In this document: in pieces, positions 16,472 through 29,334 of the stretch
Position numbering within the stretch: position 1 is the first letter of the stretch
Layout: every line of letters starts with the position of its first letter
NCBI GenBank assembly: GCA_007695285.1
Contig: REEC01000130.1
Coordinates: forward strand, 1 to 56,474
Source of the DNA: Spirochaetaceae bacterium
GTDB taxonomy: Bacteria > Spirochaetota > Spirochaetia > DSM-27196 > PXBQ01
DNA: 56,474 nt
Direction: 5' to 3'
Made by a program: the position numbers and the translations under genes
The notes under the pieces: model-generated
What the model saw: only the letters and a program-made list of their open reading frames with translations
Told to the model about the DNA's origin: nothing
Database searches by the model: none

Positions 16472-17530
16472 ATGGACCGGCTCTTACTCCGGCGCACCGG
16501 CGGTAGCGCCGCTTTCCTGCGATGTTTGCTCACGATTACAAGTGTCGTTCTCGCCGCGTGTGACTGCACCCTCGTCCCGGGGCGTCACGATGAACTCACA
16601 GTTTTGTCGTACAACGTCGAGAACCTCTTCGACGACGTGTACGACGGAACCGAATACCAGGAGTATGACCCGCGGTATGGATGGTCAAACCGTGGGTATC
16701 ACGCCAAGCTCAAGAACGTCGCACGCGTGATCGCCGACTCACCGTCAGGCGGCGCCGACATAGTCGCTCTGCAGGAGATCGAGAACAGAAAGACGCTCGA
16801 AGACCTCGTCGAGGGATATCTCCGGTTTGAGAAGTACCGTGATATCGTCGTCGTTCCGACGGCGAACGCCGCAGTGAACGTCGGTATTCTCTCGCGACTT
16901 CCGGTCACCGGTGTTCGCACGCACACCGTGCACGCCGATTACCCCGCGCGGTACATTCTCGAAGTTCGTGTTCGATGGGGCGGGCACGACATTGTCGTTT
17001 TCGTGAATCATTGGAAGTCAAAGTACGGAGGTGGGGCCTACGCGACCGAGCCGCTGCGCATCGCACACGCTCGCGTGCTCGAGGAACGCATCGCGCGGCT
17101 CGCACGCCGTGAGTCGCGAACCGCCATCGTCGTCGCGGGGGACCTGAACTTAAGCGTCGACGAATTCGATCGACGCGGGCAAGCGTACCCGACCGCGCTC
17201 GTGCCGGTCGGAGGTCCTCTCGCGGGTGGGATCTTTGTGACGCACGATACCGGCGAGGTCTCAGTAGGTGGGGACCGGGCGATCCTGTTCTCGCCGTGGC
17301 ATCTCGCTGAGCACCCCGGCAGCTACAAGTTCGACGGAGTCTGGAAAACGATCGACCATTTTCTGCTTTGTCCGGTCGTGATCGACCCGATCGGGGTGCA
17401 ATTCGCCGGTTTCGAGGTCGTCGTGCACGACTACCTCGTGACGCAGACCGGTCGCCCGTACAGGTGGAACCCAAGAAGCATGACAGGGTACTCCGATCAT
17501 CTGCCGATTTTGCTCCGGCTCAGGCGGTAG
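16472..17530 (+). CDS. Endonuclease/exonuclease/phosphatase-family lipoprotein
   Basis: The N-terminus has a signal peptide ending in the lipobox VLAAC, with the lipidated cysteine at residue 30, so the protein is probably anchored outside the cytoplasmic membrane. The EEP fold is shown by LSYNVENLFDD, IVALQEIENRKTLEDL, VNHWKSKYGG, VVAGDLNLS and YSDHLPILLRL, covering the metal and catalytic His/Asp/Asn positions. Such surface enzymes may hydrolyse nucleic acids or phosphodiesters. ATG 16472 follows GAGGAGG and is 23 bp from purC, suggesting one transcript. The last 11 bp overlap the convergent uracil-DNA glycosylase gene. Confidence 0.88.
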   Translation: MDRLLLRRTGGSAAFLRCLLTITSVVLAACDCTLVPGRHDELTVLSYNVENLFDDVYDGTEYQEYDPRYGWSNRGYHAKLKNVARVIADSPSGGADIVALQEIENRKTLEDLVEGYLRFEKYRDIVVVPTANAAVNVGILSRLPVTGVRTHTVHADYPARYILEVRVRWGGHDIVVFVNHWKSKYGGGAYATEPLRIAHARVLEERIARLARRESRTAIVVAGDLNLSVDEFDRRGQAYPTALVPVGGPLAGGIFVTHDTGEVSVGGDRAILFSPWHLAEHPGSYKFDGVWKTIDHFLLCPVVIDPIGVQFAGFEVVVHDYLVTQTGRPYRWNPRSMTGYSDHLPILLRLRR

Positions 17531-18287
17531 AGCCGTCGGACCACACCCCGAGATCCACGAGTTGTTTGACCGCCGCTTGCTCCCAGCCCGCGTTCGCGCG
17601 CGGACTCGCCGGACTCGGGTGGAGCACGGTCGCGACGCGCGTCGCAGGGGTTTCTCGGGCGTTGAGTGCCGTTTCGGCTGCCGTGACGGCAGTTTTCGCG
17701 CGGTGCGTCGCGAATGCGCCGACTCCGATCAGCCACTCGGGCCGCATGACAGCGACGATCTCGCCCAGAAGCACGTCGCACGCGGCGAAGAGCGCGTGTG
17801 CCTCGGCCGCCGGCAACTTGTCCGGCGTTCGGTTGCGCCCGGAGCTTTCGAGAAATGCAAGAGGGCAGTAGTTCGCGACGAAGTGCGACTCAAAAAAAAC
17901 CTCGGGTCGCCCGAATCGATTCCGCATCAACCCCCAGAACCGCCGCCCGCTGACCTCGCTGCGCGTACAGTCGTACCCAAGGACCGGTCGTTTTGGATGG
18001 AGTGAGTCCGGAGAGGTGATCGGCGCGTCGATGCGCAACCACTCGCCGACCATGTCGCGTTCACCGAACGGAATACCGTTCTGCACCATGCCCCACGGGC
18101 CCGGGTTCATTCCGAGGAAAACCACTCGTTTTCTTCCGGTGCCGTACCGCGTGAGGTACTGCTCCCAGGCCGCGCGCGCGTACTCGAACGGATTGTAGAC
18201 GTACTCGACCGGTTCGGAAAAACGCAGCTCCGCGAGTTTCCGCGAGAGATCGCGCGACGCCGAGACGATCGTATCAACGTTGCTCAT
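17520..18287 (-). CDS. SMUG1-type uracil-DNA glycosylase
   Basis: Removes uracil and oxidised pyrimidines from DNA. The active-site signature GMNPGPWGMVQNGIPFGE and the DNA-intercalation motif HPSPASPRANAGWE are typical of the SMUG1 family, and NYCPLAF lies between them. Length 255 aa from ATG 18287, 14 bp after the polB stop on the same strand; the longer reading into polB adds a basic, non-homologous stretch. It forms the end of an rmuC-polB-glycosylase operon. SMUG1 is best known from animals and scattered bacteria. Confidence 0.9.
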   Translation of the reverse strand: MSNVDTIVSASRDLSRKLAELRFSEPVEYVYNPFEYARAAWEQYLTRYGTGRKRVVFLGMNPGPWGMVQNGIPFGERDMVGEWLRIDAPITSPDSLHPKRPVLGYDCTRSEVSGRRFWGLMRNRFGRPEVFFESHFVANYCPLAFLESSGRNRTPDKLPAAEAHALFAACDVLLGEIVAVMRPEWLIGVGAFATHRAKTAVTAAETALNARETPATRVATVLHPSPASPRANAGWEQAAVKQLVDLGVWSDGSTA

Positions 18288-18301
18288 CGCGCCACGATAC
18301 G

Positions 18302-20836
18302 CTATGGCTCGAAGAGATTCAACTGCGCCCCGGGATCGAACTCGGCGTCGAACCGACACCCGGTGTCGTGGCTGAACGCCTCGGCGATCGGTTTGAGCTG
18401 TTTTTGGATGTAGTGTTCGTAGTCGGGTTTCGCGCTCACGCGGCCGATCGGTTGTGGCCCTTCGGTCGTGACGACGTACGAGATGTTCCCCGACCGGTCG
18501 GCCGGGTCGAGTTTCTCGGCGGCTCGCACGTGCTGCGGAATCGACTTTGCGTACGCCGAGAACGCCTTCCTCAGTTGTTTCGTGTACGCGAGTTCATCGT
18601 CGCGTCGGCCCGATCGAACGTCTTCGACGACGCCTCTCACGTACGCGCGCAGCTCGTCGCACGGAGCGTCGTCAAAAACGCGATGCAGCAGACCACGTTG
18701 AAACGCGTGCGCGAGCTCGGTCCAGTCGCGCCGGACCGCCTCCATGCCTTTGACCTCGATCTCGTCCGGCGCGTCGATGCCGGGTTTCGGCATGACGCGT
18801 CCGGCGTATCCTTTGGCGCGGCCACGAGTTCCTCCGTCGTTCGCCGCGCGCGGCGATGTCCCGCGGACCGCGGGCAGGAAGAACCTCTCGTACGTCTTCT
18901 CAAACTCGAGTTCGAGCAGCGACTCGCACTCCCACGTCGCGCGAACGTGCTTCGAGAGTTTCTCGTTCACCTCGTCGCGCAGACGTTCGGCCCGCTTCGT
19001 TACGTCGTCGTACGACGGTTCGCGGCCGGCCGCCGAGCCGAGAAGCACAAAAAGCGAGTCGGTGTCTCCGTACACGACCTCATACCCCAGCGCGATCGCC
19101 GCATCGCGGCACCACCGGAGCAGCTGTTGTCCGAACCCGGTAATCGCACCCGCGAGCAGCGATGAGCCGAACCGACAGCCTGACGAGCCGAGAACGCCGT
19201 AGAACGAGTTCATGATGATCTTGTAGACGTACGACGCGGTCTGATCACCGCGCGCCTTTGCCTCGTCGCGCGCCTCGAAGAATCGGTCGAGCAGGCTCGG
19301 CAGGATGCCCGGATTTCGCGAAAAAGAGGCCCCGTTCGGCGCGACGATATCGTTAGAGCCTGGAGAGTTTCGCGCGAGGTGAAGCGCGACCGGGTCGATG
19401 TTGAACGTCCGGATGATCGACGGATAGAGACTCTTGAAGTCGAACACGAGCACGTACGAGAACACCCCGGGGCGGGGATCGAGGATCGCGCCGCCCGGGG
19501 CGTCGTCCATCGGCAACGTATCGACGCCGAAGTCCGGCGCGACGAGATTCCGGTCGTGCAGAGCCTCGATGTACACGTGTTCAAACGCAGCGATGCTCGT
19601 CCACGCGCGCTGAACCGGTATACCGATCGAGAGCGTTCGCGCGAGCGTGAGCGACAAGAGACCGGTCTCGCGCAGGACTCTCTCGACGAGGTACGCGTCG
19701 GTGAAACAGTACCGCGCAAACTCGTACGGCTCGGTCGTGAACAGCCGTTCGAGTTCGGCGAGTTTGTCGTGGGTCGAGCTCGTGGCGACCGTTTTGCCGG
19801 TCCCAAGAACCGCGTTCGCGACGGTCTCGAGGCGGTGGTCGTCAAACCGCTCCGGCCCCGCGCGCGCGACGCGAACACCGTCGAGTACGAACCGGCCCGC
19901 GACGATAGCGGTTCCGATGCGCCGGCTGTCGCGGTCCGCCGCGAGGTACTTCGACTGCTCGTCCGACCGGCCGAGCGTAAAAGGCACGCCGAGCGCGCGA
20001 CACCGCGCCGCGATGACCCGTAGATCGAACTCGACGATGTTCCAGCCCGTGAGGATGTCCGGATCGAATTCATCGACGTACGCGATGAACCGCGCGAGTA
20101 GATCGGACTCGCTCGCGCACGCGACGATCGTCGGCTCGGGAGCCTCGCCCGACACGGGCTTCTGTGGTGCGGTTCGGTCGTGATCTCCGAGCAGGAACAC
20201 TCGCGCGTCCGGCGTCGACCACGGCGAAACCGACCAGGCTCCGATCGCGCGCACGCTCTCGGACAAAGCGTCGGTCTCAATGTCGAACGACATTACTGAT
20301 AGCTTCCGCTCCCAGTACGCGGCTGCGTTTTCACCCGGGTGCAGATCGGGGTTACGAAAGAGCCGCGCGACGCGGCGGCCGCCTTCCGGCGCGCCGACGA
20401 TTCGCACCGAGCCGTGGACTCGACGCGCCATCAGCAGCTGCTCGACCGCTCCGATGTCCGACTCGTACAACCCGATTCCCGCGGCCGCGCGTACACAGTC
20501 GGTCCACATCGCTCGGCTGACCGGTGCGACCGTCACGACGCGTTCGGCGTCGAGAGTCGTTCTCGCTGCGTCGATCAGACATCGGTCGAGTGCGTCGCGA
20601 CGCTCCGATTTGCCGCGCGAGAACCGCTCGCGAAACTCGCCGAGATCGGACTCGCGCACGTGAAACGTCGGCACGAACCGGTCTTCGATCACCGCAAACG
20701 TCGTGCCGTCGGTGAGCCGGCCGATCAGGCAGATCCGAAAACCCGTCGGTCGCGGTAGCGTGAAGCCGTGAACGATGAAACCGTGATAGACCGAGTCGTT
20801 TGGAGCCGATTCATGGCCGGTCGAGTCTGACGTCAT
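18302..20836 (-). CDS. polB: Family B DNA polymerase (Pol II-like)
   Basis: DNA-damage-tolerant or proofreading polymerase. The 3'-5' exonuclease motifs are SFDIETD (Exo I, about residue 183), DILTGWNIVEFDL (Exo II) and YCFTDAYLV (Exo III). Polymerase motif A is FDFKSLYPSIIRTFN (about 467-481), motif B KIIMNSFYGVLG and motif C YGDTDSLFV. The acidic residues of all these are intact, so both activities are expected. Length 844 aa resembles E. coli Pol II (783 aa). It starts 11 bp after rmuC and precedes the uracil-DNA glycosylase, forming a repair operon. Confidence 0.95.
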   Translation of the reverse strand: MTSDSTGHESAPNDSVYHGFIVHGFTLPRPTGFRICLIGRLTDGTTFAVIEDRFVPTFHVRESDLGEFRERFSRGKSERRDALDRCLIDAARTTLDAERVVTVAPVSRAMWTDCVRAAAGIGLYESDIGAVEQLLMARRVHGSVRIVGAPEGGRRVARLFRNPDLHPGENAAAYWERKLSVMSFDIETDALSESVRAIGAWSVSPWSTPDARVFLLGDHDRTAPQKPVSGEAPEPTIVACASESDLLARFIAYVDEFDPDILTGWNIVEFDLRVIAARCRALGVPFTLGRSDEQSKYLAADRDSRRIGTAIVAGRFVLDGVRVARAGPERFDDHRLETVANAVLGTGKTVATSSTHDKLAELERLFTTEPYEFARYCFTDAYLVERVLRETGLLSLTLARTLSIGIPVQRAWTSIAAFEHVYIEALHDRNLVAPDFGVDTLPMDDAPGGAILDPRPGVFSYVLVFDFKSLYPSIIRTFNIDPVALHLARNSPGSNDIVAPNGASFSRNPGILPSLLDRFFEARDEAKARGDQTASYVYKIIMNSFYGVLGSSGCRFGSSLLAGAITGFGQQLLRWCRDAAIALGYEVVYGDTDSLFVLLGSAAGREPSYDDVTKRAERLRDEVNEKLSKHVRATWECESLLELEFEKTYERFFLPAVRGTSPRAANDGGTRGRAKGYAGRVMPKPGIDAPDEIEVKGMEAVRRDWTELAHAFQRGLLHRVFDDAPCDELRAYVRGVVEDVRSGRRDDELAYTKQLRKAFSAYAKSIPQHVRAAEKLDPADRSGNISYVVTTEGPQPIGRVSAKPDYEHYIQKQLKPIAEAFSHDTGCRFDAEFDPGAQLNLFEP

Positions 20837-20847
20837 CGGAGCACGCC

Positions 20848-21687
20848 CTACGTCGAGTCGAGTTTCTCGAACACGTCGGCGAGCTTCTCGATGCGCGAAG
20901 CGCCGTCGTCGTACGAGCGCGAGAGGTTCTTCAGGTGCGCCGACGCGGTCGAGTACGACTTTCGGAACCGGTCGAACTCGGCCTTGAGCTCATCGACGAC
21001 CGCCGCGAACGCCTCGTACCGCGCCGAGAACGAGAAACCACGGAGACCGTACGCGACGGTTTGAAGGTACAGGAAGAGGTTTCCGGGGCTCGACGGCACG
21101 ACGCCCGAGGAGAGACACTCGCCGAGAAGGCCGTCTTCGTTTTCGACAAAGATGTAGTGATAGACGCGCTCGGACGGCAGGTACATCAGAGCAAACCGCA
21201 TCGTGCCCTCTTCCGGCCTGATGTAGTTCTCGGCGATGTCCGAGACGTGTTTCAGGATCGCGCGGCGCACGTCGGCCGGCACGCGTCGATCGCGCACTTT
21301 TTGCGGCTCGCCTGCGGTCATCGCACGACGAACCGCCTCGAGCGGGAACTTTGCGTCGACCGGCACGATCGTGTTCCCGAGCCGGATCACCGCGTCGACG
21401 CGCGCGCCCGAGCGAAAACCGAACTGCAGGTCGTAGGCGGATTTCGGCAGCCACGACGAGAGAAACTGTTCGAGCAGCGTCTCGCCGATCCCTCCTCGTG
21501 TGACCGGAACGGTGAAGACCGAGGCCAACTCATCGATTCGGGCCGCGATGCGTTCGATCCGGTCTGTGTCGGGGCTACCTTGCCGTCCGCGCGTGGCTGC
21601 GAGGTAGATAATCGCGACGAGAACGGCGGTTACGACGACCGCGAGCAGGACCGGAAGCACGATCGGAAGGGTGACTGATCTTTCCAC
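20848..21687 (-). CDS. rmuC: RmuC-family DNA recombination protein, short form
   Basis: RmuC proteins limit inversions between short repeats and have a PD-(D/E)XK nuclease-like core. An N-terminal membrane helix (about residues 8-30, LPIVLPVLLAVVVTAVLVAI) is followed by RGGIGETLLEQFLSSWLP, VDAVIRLGNTIVPVDAKFPLE and FALMYLPSERVYHYI, the RmuC core. At 279 aa it lacks the long coiled coil of typical RmuC (about 400-475 aa). GTG 21687 lies 7 nt from a TATACT box with no Shine-Dalgarno sequence. It is the first gene of the rmuC-polB-SMUG operon and divergent from the PEP-binding protein gene. Confidence 0.88.
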   Translation of the reverse strand: MERSVTLPIVLPVLLAVVVTAVLVAIIYLAATRGRQGSPDTDRIERIAARIDELASVFTVPVTRGGIGETLLEQFLSSWLPKSAYDLQFGFRSGARVDAVIRLGNTIVPVDAKFPLEAVRRAMTAGEPQKVRDRRVPADVRRAILKHVSDIAENYIRPEEGTMRFALMYLPSERVYHYIFVENEDGLLGECLSSGVVPSSPGNLFLYLQTVAYGLRGFSFSARYEAFAAVVDELKAEFDRFRKSYSTASAHLKNLSRSYDDGASRIEKLADVFEKLDST

Positions 21688-21694
21688 GCCGCAC

Positions 21695-21727
21695 AGTATA
21701 CCATCGACCGCCCGGTCGGGGTATACT
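21695..21727. promoter_or_regulatory. Divergent promoters around a shared palindrome
   Basis: TATACT occurs on the minus strand (21695-21700, for rmuC) and on the plus strand (21722-21727, for the PEP-binding gene). Between them lies CGACCGCCCGGTCG (21705-21718), a 14-bp palindrome. Neither -10 has a recognisable -35, suggesting an activator. Confidence 0.5.
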
Positions 21728-21735
21728 TCGGCAGT

Positions 21736-25715
<3,980 letters not shown>

Positions 25716-25745
25716 TTACGCGCATGATTCGCGTGCGTTGCACAG

Positions 25746-25773
25746 AGTACACACGACCGCGGCATCGATGCAA
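25746..25773 (-). promoter_or_regulatory. Candidate promoter of gdhA
   Basis: On the minus strand TTGCAT (25768-25773), a 16-bp spacer and TGTACT (25746-25751) give a leader of about 36 nt that includes the ribosome-binding site. Confidence 0.35.
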
Positions 25774-25793
25774 TACACCGCGCGGGTGCGTTG

Positions 25794-25822
25794 TTGGCAC
25801 GACGCCCGATTTAGAGTATTTT
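25794..25822 (+). promoter_or_regulatory. Promoter of the DEAD-box helicase gene, nearly leaderless
   Basis: TTGGCA (25794-25799), a 17-bp spacer and TATTTT (25817-25822) predict +1 near 25829, four bases before ATG 25833. Confidence 0.45.
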
Positions 25823-25832
25823 AGAGCGAGAT

Positions 25833-27575
25833 ATGAAATTTACCGAACTAAATTTGACTGAAAGCGTGCAGCAAGGCATAGACGATGCGGGCTTTGTCGA
25901 TTGTACCGAGGTTCAGGAACGAACCTTCTCCGCTACACTGTCGGGGCGCGACGTACTCGTGCAGTCGCAGACAGGAACCGGGAAAACCGCGGCGTTCCTG
26001 ATCTCGATTTATCAACTGATGACGACCGACCCCAAGTTTCAGGGGAAAAGAGCGCTGATCATCGCACCGACCCGTGAACTTGCGGTTCAGATTGAAAAAG
26101 AAGCGCAGTTGCTCGGACGGCACCTTCCGTTTGGCGTCGGATGTTTTTACGGCGGCGTCGGGTACGCAGATCAGGAGAGGAAAATCGCGGAGAACGTCGA
26201 GATCATCGTCGGGACGCCGGGTCGTTTGATCGACTTCGCCAAGTCCGGGAAGCTTGACTTCCGTGCGGTTGGAATTCTCGTGATCGACGAGGCCGACCGG
26301 CTGTTCGATATGGGGTTCTATCCGGACATCCAGTGGATGCTGCGGCGCATGCTGCCGAAGGAAGAGCGCATGACGATGCTGTACAGCGCGACTTTGTCGA
26401 CGCGCGCGCGGAACATCGCGTGGCAGCATATGGACTCGCCGGCCGAGATCGAAGTCGAGCCCGAGCACCTAACCGTCAAGACGATCGACCAGACGCTGTA
26501 CCATGTGTCGCGCGAAGAAAAAATGAAGGTGTTGCTCGGAATTCTGAAAAAGAAAAATCCCGAGAACGCGCTGATTTTCACGAACATGAAGCGGACCGCC
26601 GAGGAAATCGCAAAGCGCCTGCAGCTCAACGGGTACGCGTGCAAGTTTATCATCGGCGATCTCCCGCAGAAAAAGCGGCAGAACATTATAGACAGCATCA
26701 AGAACGGCTCGCTGAAGTTTCTCGTCGCGACCGACGTCGCCGCGCGTGGACTCCACGTCGACGATCTTGAGATGGTCGTGAACTACGACATACCCGAGGA
26801 TCCCGAGGCGTACGTCCATAGAATCGGCCGAACCGCGCGCGCGGGGAAGTCGGGGCTCGCCGTCGCGCTTGCGTGTGAACGGTACGTTCTCGGGCTCGAG
26901 GCGATCGAATCACTAATCGGCCAGAAGATCCCGGTCGAACCGGTAACCGATGACTTGCTTCACGCAGATGAGAGCGCCGGCAGGCCGCTGCACATTGTGC
27001 GTACGCCGCGTCCCGGAGACGGCCCACGCGACCATCGGTCGGGAGGAGGCCGATCCGACCGCGGAGGTCGGCGCCCGCGGTCCGCGCAGCACGGCGGGAA
27101 CGCTCACTCGCGCGAAGGTGCAGAGACGCGCCGCGTACCGGGCCGCGTACCGGAACCACCGGTCAAGGCCAAACACTCGACCGACGGTGCACCCGGTGAC
27201 CCTCACGCGCCGCTGCCGTCGGCGCGTCGACGCAGAAATCGTGGGCAAAAACCTACCGGCTCGCCTCGGCCCGAAGGGGCCGGCAAACCGGTGCGCGCCG
27301 GAGTCGACGAGCGGCTCGAGTACTACCGGGAAAAGTACGGTGAAGATTTCCGCGTTCCGGACTCTGACTCCGGGAACTCTTCCGCGGCGAAGCCGCAGGA
27401 TAAGAAGCCACAAAGCAAGAAAGCGCAGAGTCCGAAGTCTCAGTCGTCGACACCGCCGACAAAGCCCCGGTCGCCGGGGTCGCCTGCAGACCGCGGCGCG
27501 CCGGTAGACGCAGAGACGGCGGGGAAGGGAGTTGTATCCCGGATCAAAGGCTTGTTTTCAAAGAAAAAGAAGTGA
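25833..27575 (+). CDS. DEAD-box RNA helicase with long basic tail
   Basis: ATP-dependent RNA unwinding, likely in ribosome assembly or RNA decay. Motifs in order: QSQTGTGKTAAF (I), PTRELAVQ (Ia), VGTPGRLIDF, VIDEADRLFDMGF (II, DEAD), YSATLS (III), VATDVAARGLHVDDLE (V) and HRIGRTARAG (VI). After about residue 385 comes a 195-residue low-complexity tail rich in Arg, Gly, Ser, Pro and Lys (for example RSGGGRSDRGGRRPRS) ending in a KKKK cluster, probably for RNA binding. Residue order there is hard to align with known families. It is a single gene. Confidence 0.95.
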   Translation: MKFTELNLTESVQQGIDDAGFVDCTEVQERTFSATLSGRDVLVQSQTGTGKTAAFLISIYQLMTTDPKFQGKRALIIAPTRELAVQIEKEAQLLGRHLPFGVGCFYGGVGYADQERKIAENVEIIVGTPGRLIDFAKSGKLDFRAVGILVIDEADRLFDMGFYPDIQWMLRRMLPKEERMTMLYSATLSTRARNIAWQHMDSPAEIEVEPEHLTVKTIDQTLYHVSREEKMKVLLGILKKKNPENALIFTNMKRTAEEIAKRLQLNGYACKFIIGDLPQKKRQNIIDSIKNGSLKFLVATDVAARGLHVDDLEMVVNYDIPEDPEAYVHRIGRTARAGKSGLAVALACERYVLGLEAIESLIGQKIPVEPVTDDLLHADESAGRPLHIVRTPRPGDGPRDHRSGGGRSDRGGRRPRSAQHGGNAHSREGAETRRVPGRVPEPPVKAKHSTDGAPGDPHAPLPSARRRRNRGQKPTGSPRPEGAGKPVRAGVDERLEYYREKYGEDFRVPDSDSGNSSAAKPQDKKPQSKKAQSPKSQSSTPPTKPRSPGSPADRGAPVDAETAGKGVVSRIKGLFSKKKK

Positions 27576-27619
27576 CCGCGGCTCCGGTGCGTGAATTCCG
27601 AACGCCGGTACGCGCGGTA

Positions 27620-27648
27620 TTGACTAAATCGGGTCACTCAATTAATGT
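27620..27648 (+). promoter_or_regulatory. Candidate promoter of rpsD
   Basis: TTGACT (27620-27625), a 17-bp spacer and TAATGT (27643-27648). The -10 is weak. The leader to ATG 27696 has the Shine-Dalgarno sequence AAGGAGAC. Confidence 0.4.
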
Positions 27649-27658
27649 ATCCCGTCTA

Positions 27659-27670
27659 GATACGCGTATC
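27659..27670. other. 12-bp perfect palindrome in rpsD leader
   Basis: GATACGCGTATC lies just after the predicted transcription start and 25 bp before rpsD. It could be an operator or form part of the S4 autoregulatory mRNA structure. Confidence 0.35.
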
Positions 27671-27695
27671 AGTCGTCACAAGGAGACTTTTTTTA

Positions 27696-28310
27696 ATGGC
27701 GAGGAATGAAAAGGCCAAGGGTAAGATCGTCCGAAGACTCGGCGTCAACATCTACGGAAACTCGAAGTACGACAAACTCATGAAGAAGAAGCCGAATCCA
27801 CCGGGAAACCCGAAGAAGATGCGGACACGGCAGACGGAGTATGGTCGGCAACTTGTGGAGAAGCAGAAGCTCAAGTGGGCGTACGGCCTCTCGGAAAAGC
27901 AGTTCAGTAATCTGTTTTACAAAGCCAAGGCGATGAAGGGCGTTACCGGGCACAACATGTTGATCATGCTCGAGCGTCGGCTCGACAACATCGTGTATCG
28001 GCTCGGTATGGCGTCGACCCGGTCGCAGGCACGACAGCTCGTGAGTCACGGACACATCTACGTCAACGGCCGGAAGGTCACAATTCCGTCCGCTGTTCTC
28101 CGCGCCGGTGACACGGTCGGAGTCAAGGAACGAAAATCCACGCACGACCTGGTTCGGCACTTGATCGCCGACAACAATGTTCGGCCGATTCCGCCGTGGC
28201 TGGCGGTGTCGAAGGATGAACTGACCGGTACGGTTTCGGTTCTTCCGACGCGCGATGTGATTCCGACTATCGCCGAAGAGCAGCTCATCGTCGAGTTCTA
28301 CTCGAAGTAG
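27696..28310 (+). CDS. rpsD: 30S ribosomal protein S4
   Basis: Primary 16S rRNA-binding protein that nucleates 30S assembly. [36 protein letters not shown] and the S4 RNA-binding domain [19 protein letters not shown] are clear. It lacks the zinc-binding cysteines of the C+ form and so is the zinc-independent type. Length 204 aa. It stands alone, outside the rpsM-rpsK-rpoA cluster usual in many bacteria. Confidence 0.97.
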   Translation: MARNEKAKGKIVRRLGVNIYGNSKYDKLMKKKPNPPGNPKKMRTRQTEYGRQLVEKQKLKWAYGLSEKQFSNLFYKAKAMKGVTGHNMLIMLERRLDNIVYRLGMASTRSQARQLVSHGHIYVNGRKVTIPSAVLRAGDTVGVKERKSTHDLVRHLIADNNVRPIPPWLAVSKDELTGTVSVLPTRDVIPTIAEEQLIVEFYSK

Positions 28311-28346
28311 GCCTCTATGCGGACGACCGGTCGAAACGGTGTGCGT

Positions 28347-28370
28347 TGCACGAACGGTACCGTTTGTGCA
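28347..28370. promoter_or_regulatory. 24-bp near-perfect palindrome at the metF start
   Basis: The 12-bp core AACGGTACCGTT (28353-28364) is exact. After one mismatched pair (G28352/T28365) five more base pairs match on each side, TGCAC (28347-28351) with GTGCA (28366-28370). It lies over the likely metF start, so it could be a repressor operator or an RNA hairpin. Confidence 0.55.
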
Positions 28371-29271
28371 CATTAGCGACATCTTTTCGGCCGGACGACC
28401 GACGTTCAGTTTTGAGTTTTTCCCTCCCCGAAAAGCGTCCGCATGGGACGCGCTTTTTCGTACGATGTCGGCACTCGATTCGTTGCGCCCGAGTTTTGTC
28501 TCGGTCACGTACGGTGCCGGGGGCCTCACGCGTGGCCGAACGCACGACCTCGTCGTCCGACTGAAGAAAGATACGCGACTCGATCCGATCCCGCACCTGA
28601 CGTGCGTGGGCCACACCGAGAACGAGATTTCGGAAATACTCACGACGTACGCGGCCGAAGGGGTCGGGAATATCATGGCGCTCGGCGGAGACCCGCCCGC
28701 GTCGGCCGCAGGGTACGACCGTTCCGGTGACCGCTTTCGCCATGCGATCGATCTTGTGCATTTCATAAGAGAATTTAACGCGCGTGGTGAGCACCTCGAC
28801 CCACGTGGATTCGGCATCGGTGTCGCCGGATTTCCGGAAGGGCACCCCGCGACGCCGAACCGCGTTCTCGAGCTCGAGTACCTCAGGCAAAAAGTCGACG
28901 CCGGAGCGGACTATGTCTGCACGCAGCTCTTTTTCGACAACCACGATTTTTACGACTTCCGCGAACGGTGCGCGGTCGCGGGCATCACGGTTCCGATTCT
29001 TGCGGGGTTGATGCCGATACAGTCGGCGGCCGGATACGCGCGGACGCCCGAGCTGGCCTTGTGTTCTCGGTATCCCGGTCGTCTTCAGCGGAAAATTCAC
29101 GCGGCCCAAAGCGATGAAGATATCTCGAAGATCGGGATGGATTGGACGTTGAATCAGTGTTACGACCTAATGGCGAACGACGTTGACGGCATCCACTTCT
29201 ACACGCTCAACAGGTCTCCTGTCACGATCGATATCTTTCGGCGTCTCGGCGTCTCGAAAACCGAGTTATAA
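28366..29271 (+). CDS. metF: 5,10-methylenetetrahydrofolate reductase
   Basis: FAD enzyme that makes 5-methyl-THF for methionine synthesis. FSFEFFPPRKAS, SFVSVTYGAGGLTRGRT, PHLTCVGHTENEI and NIMALGGDPPA are the family hallmarks; KVDAGADYVCTQLFFD follows in mid-protein. GTG 28366 gives MHISDIFSAGRPTFSFEFF, which matches usual MetF N-termini; GTG 28339 would add nine residues. Neither has a clear Shine-Dalgarno sequence, and the 28366 start falls in a large palindrome. It lies 55 bp after rpsD and may be read through from it. Length 301 aa. Confidence 0.93.
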   Translation: MHISDIFSAGRPTFSFEFFPPRKASAWDALFRTMSALDSLRPSFVSVTYGAGGLTRGRTHDLVVRLKKDTRLDPIPHLTCVGHTENEISEILTTYAAEGVGNIMALGGDPPASAAGYDRSGDRFRHAIDLVHFIREFNARGEHLDPRGFGIGVAGFPEGHPATPNRVLELEYLRQKVDAGADYVCTQLFFDNHDFYDFRERCAVAGITVPILAGLMPIQSAAGYARTPELALCSRYPGRLQRKIHAAQSDEDISKIGMDWTLNQCYDLMANDVDGIHFYTLNRSPVTIDIFRRLGVSKTEL

Positions 29272-29334
29272 ACTTCCGGAACGAGTGTATTCTTTTTCGC
29301 AACGTGTCGATACAGAGTAAAAAGGGTACTCGAT

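Noticed and set aside
27076..27540. Possible separate gene in the low-complexity tail of the DEAD-box helicase
   Set aside because: The frame is continuous with the helicase, and Arg/Gly- and Lys-rich tails are common in such enzymes.
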